A DNA stretch of 64,000 bases from IMG/VR virus record IMGVR_UViG_3300033233_000014, positions 47,630-111,629 of that record. One strand, written 5' to 3'. The notes under the pieces were generated by a model. The model made no database searches and had not been told where the DNA came from. It worked only from the letters and a program-made list of their open reading frames with translations. The stretch is from a virus. Positions 5,248 to 11,648 of this stretch are shown in pieces. A program made the position numbers and the translations under genes. The number at the start of each line of letters is the position of its first letter. The stretch's first letter is position 1.

Positions 5248-5862
5248 TTACAGACCCGCGAGCATCGCGGGGGAAAAGACCGACTCAGACTTGACCTTCC
5301 GACGAACCACTCGGAAGCCCGCCTTGCGGGCCGCCCGATCCTTGCGGCAGTCGACTTCCCGCTGCCTCGGATCCTTGTGGTACGACCCGTCGAACTCCAC
5401 GATCACCTTCACGTCGAGAAGCGCGAGGTCGAAGACGAACGCCCCAATCTCGAACTCGAACTCGAACCGCCTTCCGGCCGCAACGAGCGTCTCCCGAAGC
5501 GCCGCGTACTTCCACTCCTCCCGGCGCTTGAGCGTCTCGGCCGGCGAGAAGAGGTTGTGTGCGTTCTCAAGCCCGGAGCGACGCGCAGCCTCGCGCCGCT
5601 CCTCGCTCACGCTCCCCTTGCTGGCACAAGCACGAGAGCAGAACCGCTTAGACCGACGGCGGGTGGACGTGCTGAACACGATTCCGCAGACCGGGCACGT
5701 CATCTCGAATGTCTTCGCCTTCTTCGGCGCGTTGCCCGCGACCGCTGTGCATGAGAGTCCGCAGAAGAACCGGCGGCCAAGCCTTCGGGCACGGTTGACT
5801 TCCCCGATCCGCTTCTCGACTTCCTTCCCACAGCGGGCGCACCGAACAATGGTAGTCGCCAC
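5248..5862 (-). CDS. Zinc-finger Vsr/DUF559-like endonuclease, putative homing endonuclease
   Basis: 204 residues from GTG 5862, with a G-rich stretch GGGGG just upstream as ribosome site. Two Cys-rich modules come first: C-x2-C with C-x3-C near residues 8-40, and CPVCG with FCSRAC near 55-80. Then comes a PD-(D/E)xK-type core near 145-195: FVFDLAL, IVEFDGSYH, a later D and KD, and GFRVVRR, the layout of Vsr/DUF559 nucleases and the EDxHD homing endonucleases. It is the only protein gene inside the tRNA array, placed between tRNA-Arg (CCG) and an orphan tRNA 3' half, which fits a selfish element spreading into tRNA loci. Cleavage target unknown. Confidence 0.8.
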   Translation of the reverse strand: MATTIVRCARCGKEVEKRIGEVNRARRLGRRFFCGLSCTAVAGNAPKKAKTFEMTCPVCGIVFSTSTRRRSKRFCSRACASKGSVSEERREAARRSGLENAHNLFSPAETLKRREEWKYAALRETLVAAGRRFEFEFEIGAFVFDLALLDVKVIVEFDGSYHKDPRQREVDCRKDRAARKAGFRVVRRKVKSESVFSPAMLAGL

Positions 5863-5914
5863 GCCCCCATCGTAGCCGCGATGTAGGCGTGGCGCAATAC
5901 CCGATGTAGGCGAT

Positions 5915-5990
5915 TGGAGGCGGCGAGATTTGCACTCGCGTCTCAAAGACCTTCGCCCGAAGCCTCTACGCGCGTGTCCCTGCTTCTCGT
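5915..5990 (-). pseudogene. Orphan tRNA 3' half upstream of the endonuclease gene
   Basis: T arm at 5923-5939 (GCGAG, TGCAAAT, CTCGC) and acceptor strand CGCCTCC with A73 are intact. No GGAGGCG 5' strand or D arm is found nearby. It lies directly before the endonuclease gene and may be the tRNA broken when that gene arrived. Confidence 0.45.
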
Positions 5991-6291
5991 CTTTCCTCGG
6001 GCGCAGGACAGCCCATCGTCAGGCGTCTCTTGCCAAGCACCCAGTCTTTCCTGGGTGTCAGACCCTGGTGCCTTCCCTGCGCCGGGCCGTGCGCAAGGCG
6101 GGGTTGCTCGAGGTCGGCTAGGCCGCGAGCCGCAGGCCCCGAGCCGCGTGAGCGGCCCGGAAGTCCACGGTGGTCACCTTGAGGTGACTGGCTGATGAAT
6201 TGTGGTCCGCTTGTTGACGGGGCCTGCTGACCAACCCCGGCGCGCATCCCCGGACTCCGATCTCCGATCGAAAACTAGTTCGCCCCCATGC
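5991..6291 (-). other. Spacer of ~300 bases with hairpins
   Basis: No gene is supported here. Two perfect-arm hairpins are visible: CACCCAG/CTGGGTG near 6038-6059 and GTCACCT/AGGTGAC near 6173-6188. Neither is followed by a T tract on the minus strand, so they are more likely processing structures than terminators. Confidence 0.35.
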
Positions 6292-6367
6292 TGGTACTCC
6301 CGAGGGGATTCGAACCCCACGTTTCCACCGTGAGAGGGTGGCGTCCTGCCGGCTAGACGACGGGAGC
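6292..6367 (-). tRNA. tRNA-Glu (CTC)
   Basis: Acceptor GCTCCCG/CGGGAGT, D arm GTC/GAC, loop CTCTCAC on CCACC/GGTGG, CCA encoded. The last T-stem pair is a T-T mismatch. Confidence 0.92.
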
Positions 6368-6393
6368 ATTGCGGCGAGGCGGCGCCGCGCCGG

Positions 6394-6466
6394 AGAGGGC
6401 CACGAGAGTTGCACCCGCGCGCCAGCAAGCATGGCATGCCTGCTGGCGTCATCTCTGATCCTTCCC
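6394..6466 (-). pseudogene. Orphan tRNA 3' half with 7-bp hairpin
   Basis: T arm at 6402-6418 (GCGGG, TGCAACT, CTCGT with wobbles) and acceptor strand GGCCCTC, T, then CCG. The expected 5' strand is missing. A 7-bp hairpin GCCAGCA/TGCTGGC with a 13-nt loop stands where the anticodon arm would be. Confidence 0.35.
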
Positions 6467-6508
6467 TGGTGGATCCGGTGGGACTCGAACCCACGCGAAC
6501 CCGTGTTA
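6467..6508 (-). pseudogene. Orphan tRNA 3' half with encoded CCA
   Basis: Begins directly after the CCA of tRNA-Lys (CTT). T arm GTGGG, TTCGAGT, CCCAC, acceptor strand CGGATCC, A73 and CCA are intact. A 5' half with GGATCCG is absent. An apparent CAT anticodon is only the junction of the upstream CCA with T. Confidence 0.5.
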
Positions 6509-6584
6509 TGGTTGCCCGGGAGGGATTCGCACCCTCAGCCTCGTCCTTAAGAGGGACTTGCTCCGCTAGTTGAGCTACCGAGCA
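6509..6584 (-). tRNA. tRNA-Lys (CTT)
   Basis: Acceptor TGCTCGG/CCGGGCA, loop CTCTTAA on AGTCC/GGACG (terminal A-G mismatch), T arm GAGGG/CCCTC, CCA encoded. Confidence 0.92.
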
Positions 6585-6595
6585 TCTGAAAGTCT

Positions 6596-6672
6596 CTGGC
6601 TCCACGGGTAGGGCTCGAACCTACATCATCCTGGGTAACAGCCAGGCGCTCAGCCAGTTGAGCTACCGTGGA
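6596..6672 (-). tRNA. tRNA-Asn (GTT)
   Basis: Acceptor TCCACGG/CCGTGGA, discriminator G, loop CTGTTAC on CCTGG/CCAGG, T arm GTAGG/CCTAC, CCA encoded. Confidence 0.95.
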
Positions 6673-6677
6673 CCGGA

Positions 6678-6752
6678 TGGTCACGCCGAGAGGAGTCGAA
6701 CCTCTTTGGCAGGATCCGTAGTCCTGTGCCTGATCCGATCGGCCACGGCGTG
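6678..6752 (-). tRNA. tRNA-Arg (ACG)
   Basis: Acceptor CACGCCG/CGGCGTG, loop CTACGGA on CAGGA/TCCTG. A34 would be deaminated to inosine by the host TadA to read CGT/CGC/CGA. CCA encoded. It is the first tRNA downstream of the promoter at 6860-6888. Confidence 0.93.
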
Positions 6753-6859
6753 AATGCAGACGCGGTGTTCGCGCACCGCGCCCACTCGAACGTCTCGTCG
6801 AACTGTCAGAGAACCTCGGTCAAGTCGCGCCTCGGCGCTCGACCACGCACGAAACCTGG

Positions 6860-6888
6860 ATTCTACCACATCAGCGAATCTTTGTCAA
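6860..6888 (-). promoter_or_regulatory. Sigma70-type promoter inside the tRNA array
   Basis: -35 TTGACA (6883-6888), 17-bp spacer, -10 TAGAAT (6860-6865), reading leftwards. Predicted start near 6853. It would drive the tRNAs from 6752 down to 1355, the endonuclease gene and the Ro-like gene. Confidence 0.85.
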
Positions 6889-6893
6889 GACGC

Positions 6894-6981
6894 TGGTGGG
6901 CCGTGGTGGAGTTGAACCACTTGCTCGCCGCTCCCCATATCAGAGCGACCGCTTTACAGGCGGCCGGGGAGAACACGTCCC
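6894..6981 (-). tRNA. tRNA-Tyr (GTA), apparently lacking a D arm
   Basis: Anticodon stem GCCGC/GCGGT with loop CTGTAAA, variable arm CGCTC/GAGCG, T loop TTCAACT and encoded CCA identify Tyr. The acceptor pairs GGGACGT with ACGGCCC with one A-G mismatch. Only ten bases (GTTCTCCCCG) separate acceptor and anticodon stems, so no D arm can form. CTCCCC in that stretch could instead pair with GGGGAG in the variable arm. A neighbouring deletion may have damaged it. Confidence 0.65.
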
Positions 6982-7054
6982 GGTGGGCCCGGAGGGAGTC
7001 GGACCCTCGCCTTCCGGTTAAAAGCCGGCTGCTCGGCCGCTGAGCTACGGACCC
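6982..7054 (-). tRNA. tRNA-Lys (TTT), CCA not encoded
   Basis: Acceptor GGGTCCG/CGGGCCC, loop CTTTTAA on GCCGG/CCGGA, T arm GAGGG/CCCTC. The gene ends ACCG and runs into tRNA-Tyr without a spacer, so CCA needs repair or addition. Confidence 0.88.
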
Positions 7055-7124
7055 GCGTGGACTACGCGGCCCGTTTCGCCAGCGCGGCGCCGGCCCCGGT
7101 ATAGCCCACCGCCGCGGCGCGCCC

Positions 7125-7199
7125 TGGTTGCCGCGGCTGGGGTCGAACCAGCAGCCCCCCGCATGTCAAACGGGTGCTCTTCCGCTGAGCTACGCGACA
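7125..7199 (-). tRNA. tRNA-Val (GAC)
   Basis: Acceptor TGTCGCG/CGCGGCA, loop TTGACAT on CCCGT/GCGGG, T arm GCTGG/CCAGC, CCA encoded. Confidence 0.93.
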
Positions 7200-7207
7200 C
7201 CCGATGC

Positions 7208-7282
7208 TGGTAGCGGGGGCGAGGATCGAACTCGCGAACTCCAGCTTATGAGGCTGGCATGATACCGCTTCACCACCCCGCG
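7208..7282 (-). tRNA. tRNA-Met-type (CAT)
   Basis: Loop CTCATAA on CCAGC/GCTGG. Acceptor CGCGGGG/CCCCGCT has an unpaired C1-T72. That mismatch recalls initiators, but the three G-C pairs next to the anticodon loop needed for an initiator are absent. It may be elongator Met or a CAT tRNA modified to read ATA. First tRNA of the array in transcription order. Confidence 0.85.
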
Positions 7283-7491
7283 ATAGGGACGTGCTCACGG
7301 CGCCGTGCAGGGGGTCGCCTTGCACGGGCGCCGTGGTCACGCCCACGGATCGACACGAACTGTCAAGGAACGCCGAGAGACTACCCGGGCTCTCGTCGCC
7401 AGGTTGCTGCGCGGAATCTTCGTCTGGCATCGCAGGGAGTGTAACACCTGCGCCGGCCGGAAGGTTCACGAAACTGGACGAAAGTGCCCGC
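7283..7491 (-). other. Spacer between the RNA-ligase operon and the tRNA array
   Basis: No gene supported. A strong hairpin (7296-7335, arms CACGGCGCC-GTGCA with one bulge) could stop or process the transcript, though no T tract follows. A TTGACA at 7355-7360 lacks a -10 at the right distance. A weak T-arm-like piece with CCA near 7427-7450 may be another tRNA relic. Confidence 0.45.
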
Positions 7492-7965
7492 TCACCCACA
7501 CCGGCTGTTCCGCGACTCCCCCAGCATCTCGAGCGCCAGATCCACCTGGGCCTCCGACCAGCGCCCCTCGCGTTCCCAGTTATCAAGCATGTTCCAAGCG
7601 ATCTGGCGGCGCCGGCCCCGCAGCCCCATCGCGGCGACCGTCAGGAGTTCGTAGATCATCACGGTGAAGTCGTCCACGAGCATGCGCTCGACGAGCACGC
7701 CGTCCGTGATCCGCCTCCGGAGTTGGATCTCGACCATCGGCGGCAGCACGAAGCCCCGCGCGATGTGCTCCCGGCAGAGGCGCACGAAGCCATCATCGTC
7801 GCCGATCGGCTCGCCCTGGAGCACCAGCGCACACTCGAGGCCCTGCAGGTGCTCCAGCAGCCCCGCGTGGCGCTCCCGCGCTTGGGCCACCCGCCCTTCG
7901 ACGCGCGCCTCGGCGTGGGCTTCGCGCCGGCGCCGCCGCATCCGAGGATCGGTGCGCGGATCCAT
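7492..7965 (-). CDS. Hypothetical protein, basic N-terminus
   Basis: 157 residues from ATG 7965, overlapping the stop of the upstream gene (ATGA). An Arg-rich start (RMRRRRREAHAEARVEGR) precedes a mostly helical body with a hydrophobic stretch near DDFTVMIYELLTVAAMG. No family recognised. Last gene of the operon that begins at 10315. Confidence 0.75.
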   Translation of the reverse strand: MDPRTDPRMRRRRREAHAEARVEGRVAQARERHAGLLEHLQGLECALVLQGEPIGDDDGFVRLCREHIARGFVLPPMVEIQLRRRITDGVLVERMLVDDFTVMIYELLTVAAMGLRGRRRQIAWNMLDNWEREGRWSEAQVDLALEMLGESRNSRCG

Positions 7966-8174
7966 CAGGCCGCCACCGCGATCTCGGCGATGATCTTGTG
8001 GCACTTGACGCAGGCCACCCGCACGACGCCCTGCCCCACCACGTAGGACGCCTCGACGGCGGCCCGTGGATGGCAGCGCCCGTGGAAGAACATCTCGGGG
8101 TGGGCGTGTCCATCCGCACAGTCCAGGCACCCGCCGCCCATCGCCTTGTCGAGTTGCTTCTTGTTCAGCGCCAT
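7965..8174 (-). CDS. Small zinc-binding hypothetical protein
   Basis: 69 residues, start ATG 8174 overlapping the RNA ligase stop. Cys/His spacing CLDC, HGRCH and CVKCHK suggests one or two structural zinc sites. Position after the RNA ligase gene suggests coordinated expression; role unknown. Confidence 0.75.
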   Translation of the reverse strand: MALNKKQLDKAMGGGCLDCADGHAHPEMFFHGRCHPRAAVEASYVVGQGVVRVACVKCHKIIAEIAVAA

Positions 8175-8833
8175 CAGCGTCCTCCTCGCGCCAGCCTGTT
8201 CGGCACGATGGGCTGGTGCAGCCAATGTTCATCCGTCTGGACATGCTCCGCGCGCACGAACTTCGCCACCGATCGCTCGAAGTCCGCATCGGCGAACTCG
8301 TCGGACACGCGCACGACCACGCCCTCGATCTCGTCGCCGAAGGTCGGCCCCGCGCTCCGGATGAGGCCCGCGGTGAAGCGATCGACGGCTGCGCCGTCCG
8401 GCAGTTTGAACTGCGCCAGCGTCGGGACGACCTGCAAGTCGAGGCCGAGCGCGAGGCCGATGGTATCGGCCACACTCAGCCAGACGTGCCGCACCTCGTC
8501 CCGCGCCCCGAAGATGAGGAAGTAGGACGGGAGATCCCAGTACGCGATCGAGTGCCGCGCGTAGAGCCACTCCCCGAAGAGGGACACGCCGGCCGGGATC
8601 CGATGCCGAACTTCCGCCCACAGCGCCTTCGCCCGATTGAAGGAGGCATGCGTCGGCGGCCCCTCGTGCGACCGCGCGAAGATGCCCTCGCGCGTGAAGC
8701 AGCAGTTCGACCCGTCCATCTTCTCGGAGAAGTGGAGCAGCCGCCCCGCGAGGGCGCCCGCCGACTCGAGCCGGAGATCGTCCCGCGCCTCGGCGGGGCT
8801 CGACGGCAGATGCGCGATCCGCGGATACTTCAC
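8174..8833 (-). CDS. RNA ligase family protein
   Basis: 219 residues from GTG 8833, which overlaps the stop of the preceding gene (GTGA). Nucleotidyltransferase motifs in order: motif I SEKMDGSN with nucleophile Lys38; motif III-like LFGEWLYARHS and YFLIFGARDE; motif IV EIEGVVVRV; motif V AKFVRAEH. This matches the Rnl2-like RNA ligase fold, which adenylates itself and seals 3'-OH/5'-phosphate RNA ends. Many large phages use such ligases to repair tRNAs cut by host defence nucleases, and 40 tRNAs are encoded just downstream. Substrate here is inferred. Confidence 0.85.
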   Translation of the reverse strand: MKYPRIAHLPSSPAEARDDLRLESAGALAGRLLHFSEKMDGSNCCFTREGIFARSHEGPPTHASFNRAKALWAEVRHRIPAGVSLFGEWLYARHSIAYWDLPSYFLIFGARDEVRHVWLSVADTIGLALGLDLQVVPTLAQFKLPDGAAVDRFTAGLIRSAGPTFGDEIEGVVVRVSDEFADADFERSVAKFVRAEHVQTDEHWLHQPIVPNRLARGGR

Positions 8834-9015
8834 GCCGGCCCCGTCGGTTCCCAGACATCGGTGCGCGTCCCGTCCTGCTCGAGGTAGACCTCCTTCGTCG
8901 CCCCGCACCGGCAGGTGAAGAAGTAGTCACACGCCTGCGCGGCACCCTTCCCGTCCTCGTGCCACGCATGCGCGTGCGCCGGCTTCGGCAGGGGCTTCTT
9001 GGCCTTCGAGTTCAT
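8830..9015 (-). CDS. Small zinc-ribbon-like hypothetical protein
   Basis: 61 residues with a Lys/Pro-rich N-terminus and the motif FFTCRCGATKEVYLEQ, half of a zinc ribbon. ATG 9015 overlaps the vWA gene stop, and its own stop overlaps the RNA ligase start. Confidence 0.72.
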   Translation of the reverse strand: MNSKAKKPLPKPAHAHAWHEDGKGAAQACDYFFTCRCGATKEVYLEQDGTRTDVWEPTGPA

Positions 9016-9431
9016 GCGCCCTCCTTGGCGAGCCGCACCAAGAGGCCGAAGACCGGCGTCTCGATGGGTAGCGGCTCGCCGGATATGTCGAGCCAGATCG
9101 TCGTCATCCCCGCGAACGGCGGCAACTTCGGCAGGCCGCTGCACAGATCCGACGCCACGATAACCAACCCCGGGCCCGGCGGCGCCCATCGCTGCAGGCG
9201 CTTGAACACGCAGCAGATGTCCGTGCCTCCGCCCCCGATGTTCTCCTTGAAGGGCCACCGGCCGGTGAACTCGGCCTCGATCTCGGCCCGCACCTCGGTA
9301 TCGAAGGCGTAGTAGTGCGCGCGGGTGAACCCGAGCGCCCGCGCGATCTCCTCGGCCTTGCGGATGCCCCGCTCCGCCAAGTCCGGCGGGATCGACCCCG
9401 ACACATCGAACGCGATCACGCACTTGCTCAT
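9012..9431 (-). CDS. vWA-like (DUF2201 C-terminal type) metal-binding protein
   Basis: 139 residues from ATG 9431. Near the start IAFDVSGS gives the MIDAS D-x-S-G-S, and NIGGGGTD in the middle supplies the conserved GGGTD of VWA-like domains paired with putative metallopeptidases. No peptidase domain is present in this short protein. It sits with an RNA ligase and upstream of the Ro-like vWA protein. Function unknown. Confidence 0.78.
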   Translation of the reverse strand: MSKCVIAFDVSGSIPPDLAERGIRKAEEIARALGFTRAHYYAFDTEVRAEIEAEFTGRWPFKENIGGGGTDICCVFKRLQRWAPPGPGLVIVASDLCSGLPKLPPFAGMTTIWLDISGEPLPIETPVFGLLVRLAKEGA

Positions 9432-9841
9432 GCCGTCCTCCGTGCCTTGCGCTCGCGTGACACCTTCCGCTCGAGGCTCTCCCGCAGCGCCCGCACCACC
9501 GCCCGCTTCTTCGCCGGCTCCTGCCACGTCCCGAACCACGCGGCATCCCGCTCGATCTTCTTGAGCGCCCGGACGGCCCGCGAGTAGAGCCGCTGCTCCT
9601 CGGCCTCGTAGTGCAGGCCGATGACGCCGCGCGTCTCCTGCCGCAGCCGCCTGGTGCCCTCGTACCCCGTCGCCGCATCGAGCACCTCGGCCGCCGCGAT
9701 GACCTCGACGTACTCGTAGTGGTTCAGCCCGGTGCCTGTCCGCAGCGCCTGCCGCACCTTCCTGGCGATCTCGCTCTGGACTCCGCCGAGCCAGTCGAGC
9801 GCCGTGTCGTCTTGGAACGGTTGATCTCCCCATGCACCCAT
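9428..9841 (-). CDS. DUF4259-like protein
   Basis: 137 residues. The opening MGAWGDQPFQDDTALDWLGG matches the start of DUF4259 proteins (MGTWG-x-G-F-x-ND-x-A-x-DW). The rest is helical with a basic C-terminus (KVSRERKARR). Molecular role of the family is not established. Confidence 0.75.
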   Translation of the reverse strand: MGAWGDQPFQDDTALDWLGGVQSEIARKVRQALRTGTGLNHYEYVEVIAAAEVLDAATGYEGTRRLRQETRGVIGLHYEAEEQRLYSRAVRALKKIERDAAWFGTWQEPAKKRAVVRALRESLERKVSRERKARRTA

Positions 9842-9851
9842 CGTCGTCCTC

Positions 9852-10094
9852 CTACTTCCGCCGCCCGCGGCAGCCCTCGCACGCCTCCGTGATGCCGAGA
9901 TCCGCGACCTCGGCCAGGAACGCCGCCACGTCCGCTGCGCTCAACCGCCGCACCTTCCGGCCCGAGATGTCGCGCCCTGTGTAGGTCGCCGACACCCCGG
10001 AGCACCGCCCGTGCAGGATGCGCCCATTGTCGCCCTCGTACAACGCCTCCGGCGCGAGCACCACCTTGTCCTCGGGCAGCACGCGAGGCTTCAC
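9852..10094 (-). CDS. Hypothetical protein with C-terminal CxxC
   Basis: 80 residues from GTG 10094, overlapping the stop of the upstream gene. Ends ACEGCRGRRK. No family recognised. The GTG was chosen because no ATG fits the junction. Confidence 0.68.
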   Translation of the reverse strand: MKPRVLPEDKVVLAPEALYEGDNGRILHGRCSGVSATYTGRDISGRKVRRLSAADVAAFLAEVADLGITEACEGCRGRRK

Positions 10095-10315
10095 GCCGCC
10101 CTCCGCGCCGCGCCCTGGATCTCGGCGACGTACACATCCCCGTACTCGCCATCCGGGCAGATCGGGGTGATGACGATGCAGAACCACCGGGCGTAGGGCT
10201 TGGCGTCGTCCACTTGGTACTTCTTGAGCACCCGCCACTCCCACGTCCCGTCCGCCGAACGCCAGACCTCGTAGGGCTGGTCCTTCGGCCGCGTCTTCCC
10301 GCACAGGTTCTTCAT
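10091..10315 (-). CDS. Hypothetical protein, first gene of RNA-ligase operon
   Basis: 74 residues from ATG 10315 with AGGAGGACAGCC as ribosome site, 18 bases from the predicted transcript start of the promoter at 10340-10368. Contains KTRPKDQPYEVWR and a hydrophobic strand RWFCIVITPIC. No family recognised. Confidence 0.75.
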   Translation of the reverse strand: MKNLCGKTRPKDQPYEVWRSADGTWEWRVLKKYQVDDAKPYARWFCIVITPICPDGEYGDVYVAEIQGAARRAA

Positions 10316-10339
10316 TGGCTGTCCTCCTTGACTGCTGAG

Positions 10340-10368
10340 ATTGTACCCGATACACGATTCTTTGTCAA
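10340..10368 (-). promoter_or_regulatory. Promoter of the 10315-7492 operon
   Basis: -35 TTGACA (10363-10368), 17 bp, -10 TACAAT (10340-10345), with ATCGGG before the -10. Drives seven genes ending with the 157-residue protein. Confidence 0.88.
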
Positions 10369-10393
10369 GTCTGATTCTGGATTTCCGCCGGCC

Positions 10394-10897
10394 CTACGCC
10401 ACCGCCCGGACGAGTTCCGACCCGCGCTCGTTCCGCACGATCTCCCACCCGACGGGGACGCCGGCCTCCATCGCCAGGGCGAACCCCGGCTGCCACTCGG
10501 CATCGCCCCCGTCTGTCACCACGCAGAGCGCCTCCCCGAGGTGGTACTTGAGCGCCACGAGGCACGCCTGCACCACCACGTCGTAGGGCGCCCGCTCCGT
10601 CTTGCAGAAGGCGAAGCACCGACCGTCGCCGTGTCCCTGTTCCTGGCGGTACAGCGCCCGCGTCCGCAGGATTGCGTCGGCCTCCCGCTCGATCTCGAAG
10701 GGCTCACACCCCTGCTCCCCGTTGAACGCCACCCGCGTACCGTTGGCAACAGGCTTCCGCTGGTGGTCGTACTTCCCCACCAGCCGGATCCCGCGCGCTC
10801 GCGCTGCCGCGAAGACCTTGGCGCAGTCCGCCGCCGCCGCTCGGAACGCCCCCGCGTCGAGATCGGGCGTCCGGTACCAGTAGTTCGTGTAGCCCAT
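10394..10897 (-). CDS. Phage hypothetical protein (MGYTNYW family)
   Basis: 167 residues. Start ATG 10897 overlaps the upstream stop. The opening MGYTNYWYRTPDLD, the mid segment GKYDHQRKPVANGTRVAFNG and the Cys-containing FAFCKTERAPYDVVVQ recall a widespread family of phage and plasmid hypothetical proteins. Two further MGY-starting genes occur at 24286 and 25966. Function unknown. Confidence 0.8.
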   Translation of the reverse strand: MGYTNYWYRTPDLDAGAFRAAAADCAKVFAAARARGIRLVGKYDHQRKPVANGTRVAFNGEQGCEPFEIEREADAILRTRALYRQEQGHGDGRCFAFCKTERAPYDVVVQACLVALKYHLGEALCVVTDGGDAEWQPGFALAMEAGVPVGWEIVRNERGSELVRAVA

Positions 10898-11514
10898 TAG
10901 GCCACCTCCCGCGCGATCACGAACGGCCCCTTCGGGCCGACGCCCTGCGCCCCGGCGAACGTCGCCTGCAGCACACGCCAGAGCGCCGGGCGCTGCGCGC
11001 CCGGGATCAGGTTGACCTTCGCCTCGCCGTCCCACCGGCGCCCGGGGACGTTCCGCACCGCCGCCACGAACGCGGGGTTCCACGCCGTCCGCACCGCGAG
11101 CATCCCGTCGGGCCGCTCCTCGATCCGCACCGTGCAGAGCCGCTCCTGCACCACGTCGGCGAGCGCCGTGTACCCGAGGAGGCGAAGCCCGTGCGTCGCC
11201 GCAATCGCAAGCGGCAGCGCTTCCGTGCTGGCGAAGTGAACCAGCAGGTTCGCCGCCTTGCGCGAGTCGTTCGCCAGGATCGCGCACTCGACGCGCGAGG
11301 CGAACTCGACGACCTCGAGCGTGTTCTCGGCATTGATCAGCGCCTCGACCACCGGCCGCATCTGCGCCTCACTACAGGGGTAGGCGTCCTCGTACTGGTA
11401 CTTGCGGCGGCACACGGGGCCGATCCCGAACTCGATGCTCGTCGCATCGACCAGCGGACGCCCGCAGGCGCAGCAGGTTGAGGCCACCTTCGGCTGCCAC
11501 TTCGTCGTGTTCAT
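10897..11514 (-). CDS. DUF6011-like protein with N-terminal zinc motif
   Basis: 205 residues from ATG 11514 with GGAGGACAAC directly upstream. The N-terminal TCCACGRPLVDATSIEFGIG followed by PVCRRK is the C-x2-C ... GxGPxC motif of DUF6011-type domains. The C-terminal 80 residues resemble a separate strand-rich domain. An earlier in-frame ATG lacks a ribosome site. Role unknown. Confidence 0.8.
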   Translation of the reverse strand: MNTTKWQPKVASTCCACGRPLVDATSIEFGIGPVCRRKYQYEDAYPCSEAQMRPVVEALINAENTLEVVEFASRVECAILANDSRKAANLLVHFASTEALPLAIAATHGLRLLGYTALADVVQERLCTVRIEERPDGMLAVRTAWNPAFVAAVRNVPGRRWDGEAKVNLIPGAQRPALWRVLQATFAGAQGVGPKGPFVIAREVA

Positions 11515-11533
11515 GTTGTCCTCCATGTCCCAA

Positions 11534-11562
11534 ATCATACCCGATGCCTGTACTTTTGTCAA
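11534..11562 (-). promoter_or_regulatory. Promoter for 11514-10394 genes
   Basis: -35 TTGACA (11557-11562), 17 bp, -10 TATGAT (11534-11539), ATCGGG before the -10 and GGATTC before the -35. Short leader to ATG 11514. Confidence 0.88.
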
Positions 11563-11572
11563 GGTGGAATCC

Positions 11573-11626
11573 AGAAGAAAAGCCGCTGGCGAGCCGGAAC
11601 GTAAGTCCCGGCCCGTCAACGGCTTC
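11573..11626 (-). terminator. Intrinsic terminator after the 12858-11649 operon
   Basis: On the minus strand an outer stem AGCCG/CGGCT encloses an inner stem GGCCGGGAC/GTTCCGGCT and is followed by TTTTCTTCT (11573-11581). It separates this operon from the promoter at 11534-11562. Confidence 0.7.
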
Positions 11627-11648
11627 TGTGGACGCTCTGGACGCTGCT

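Noticed and set aside
6505-6512. A CAT anticodon at the start of the orphan half 6467-6508
   Set aside because: It is only the CCA end of tRNA-Lys followed by T; no 5' half or stem supports a Met tRNA.
7338-7380. TTGACA at 7355-7360 as promoter of the first tRNAs
   Set aside because: No -10-like sequence lies 15-19 bases downstream; tRNAs 7282-6894 are probably read through from the promoter at 10340-10368.
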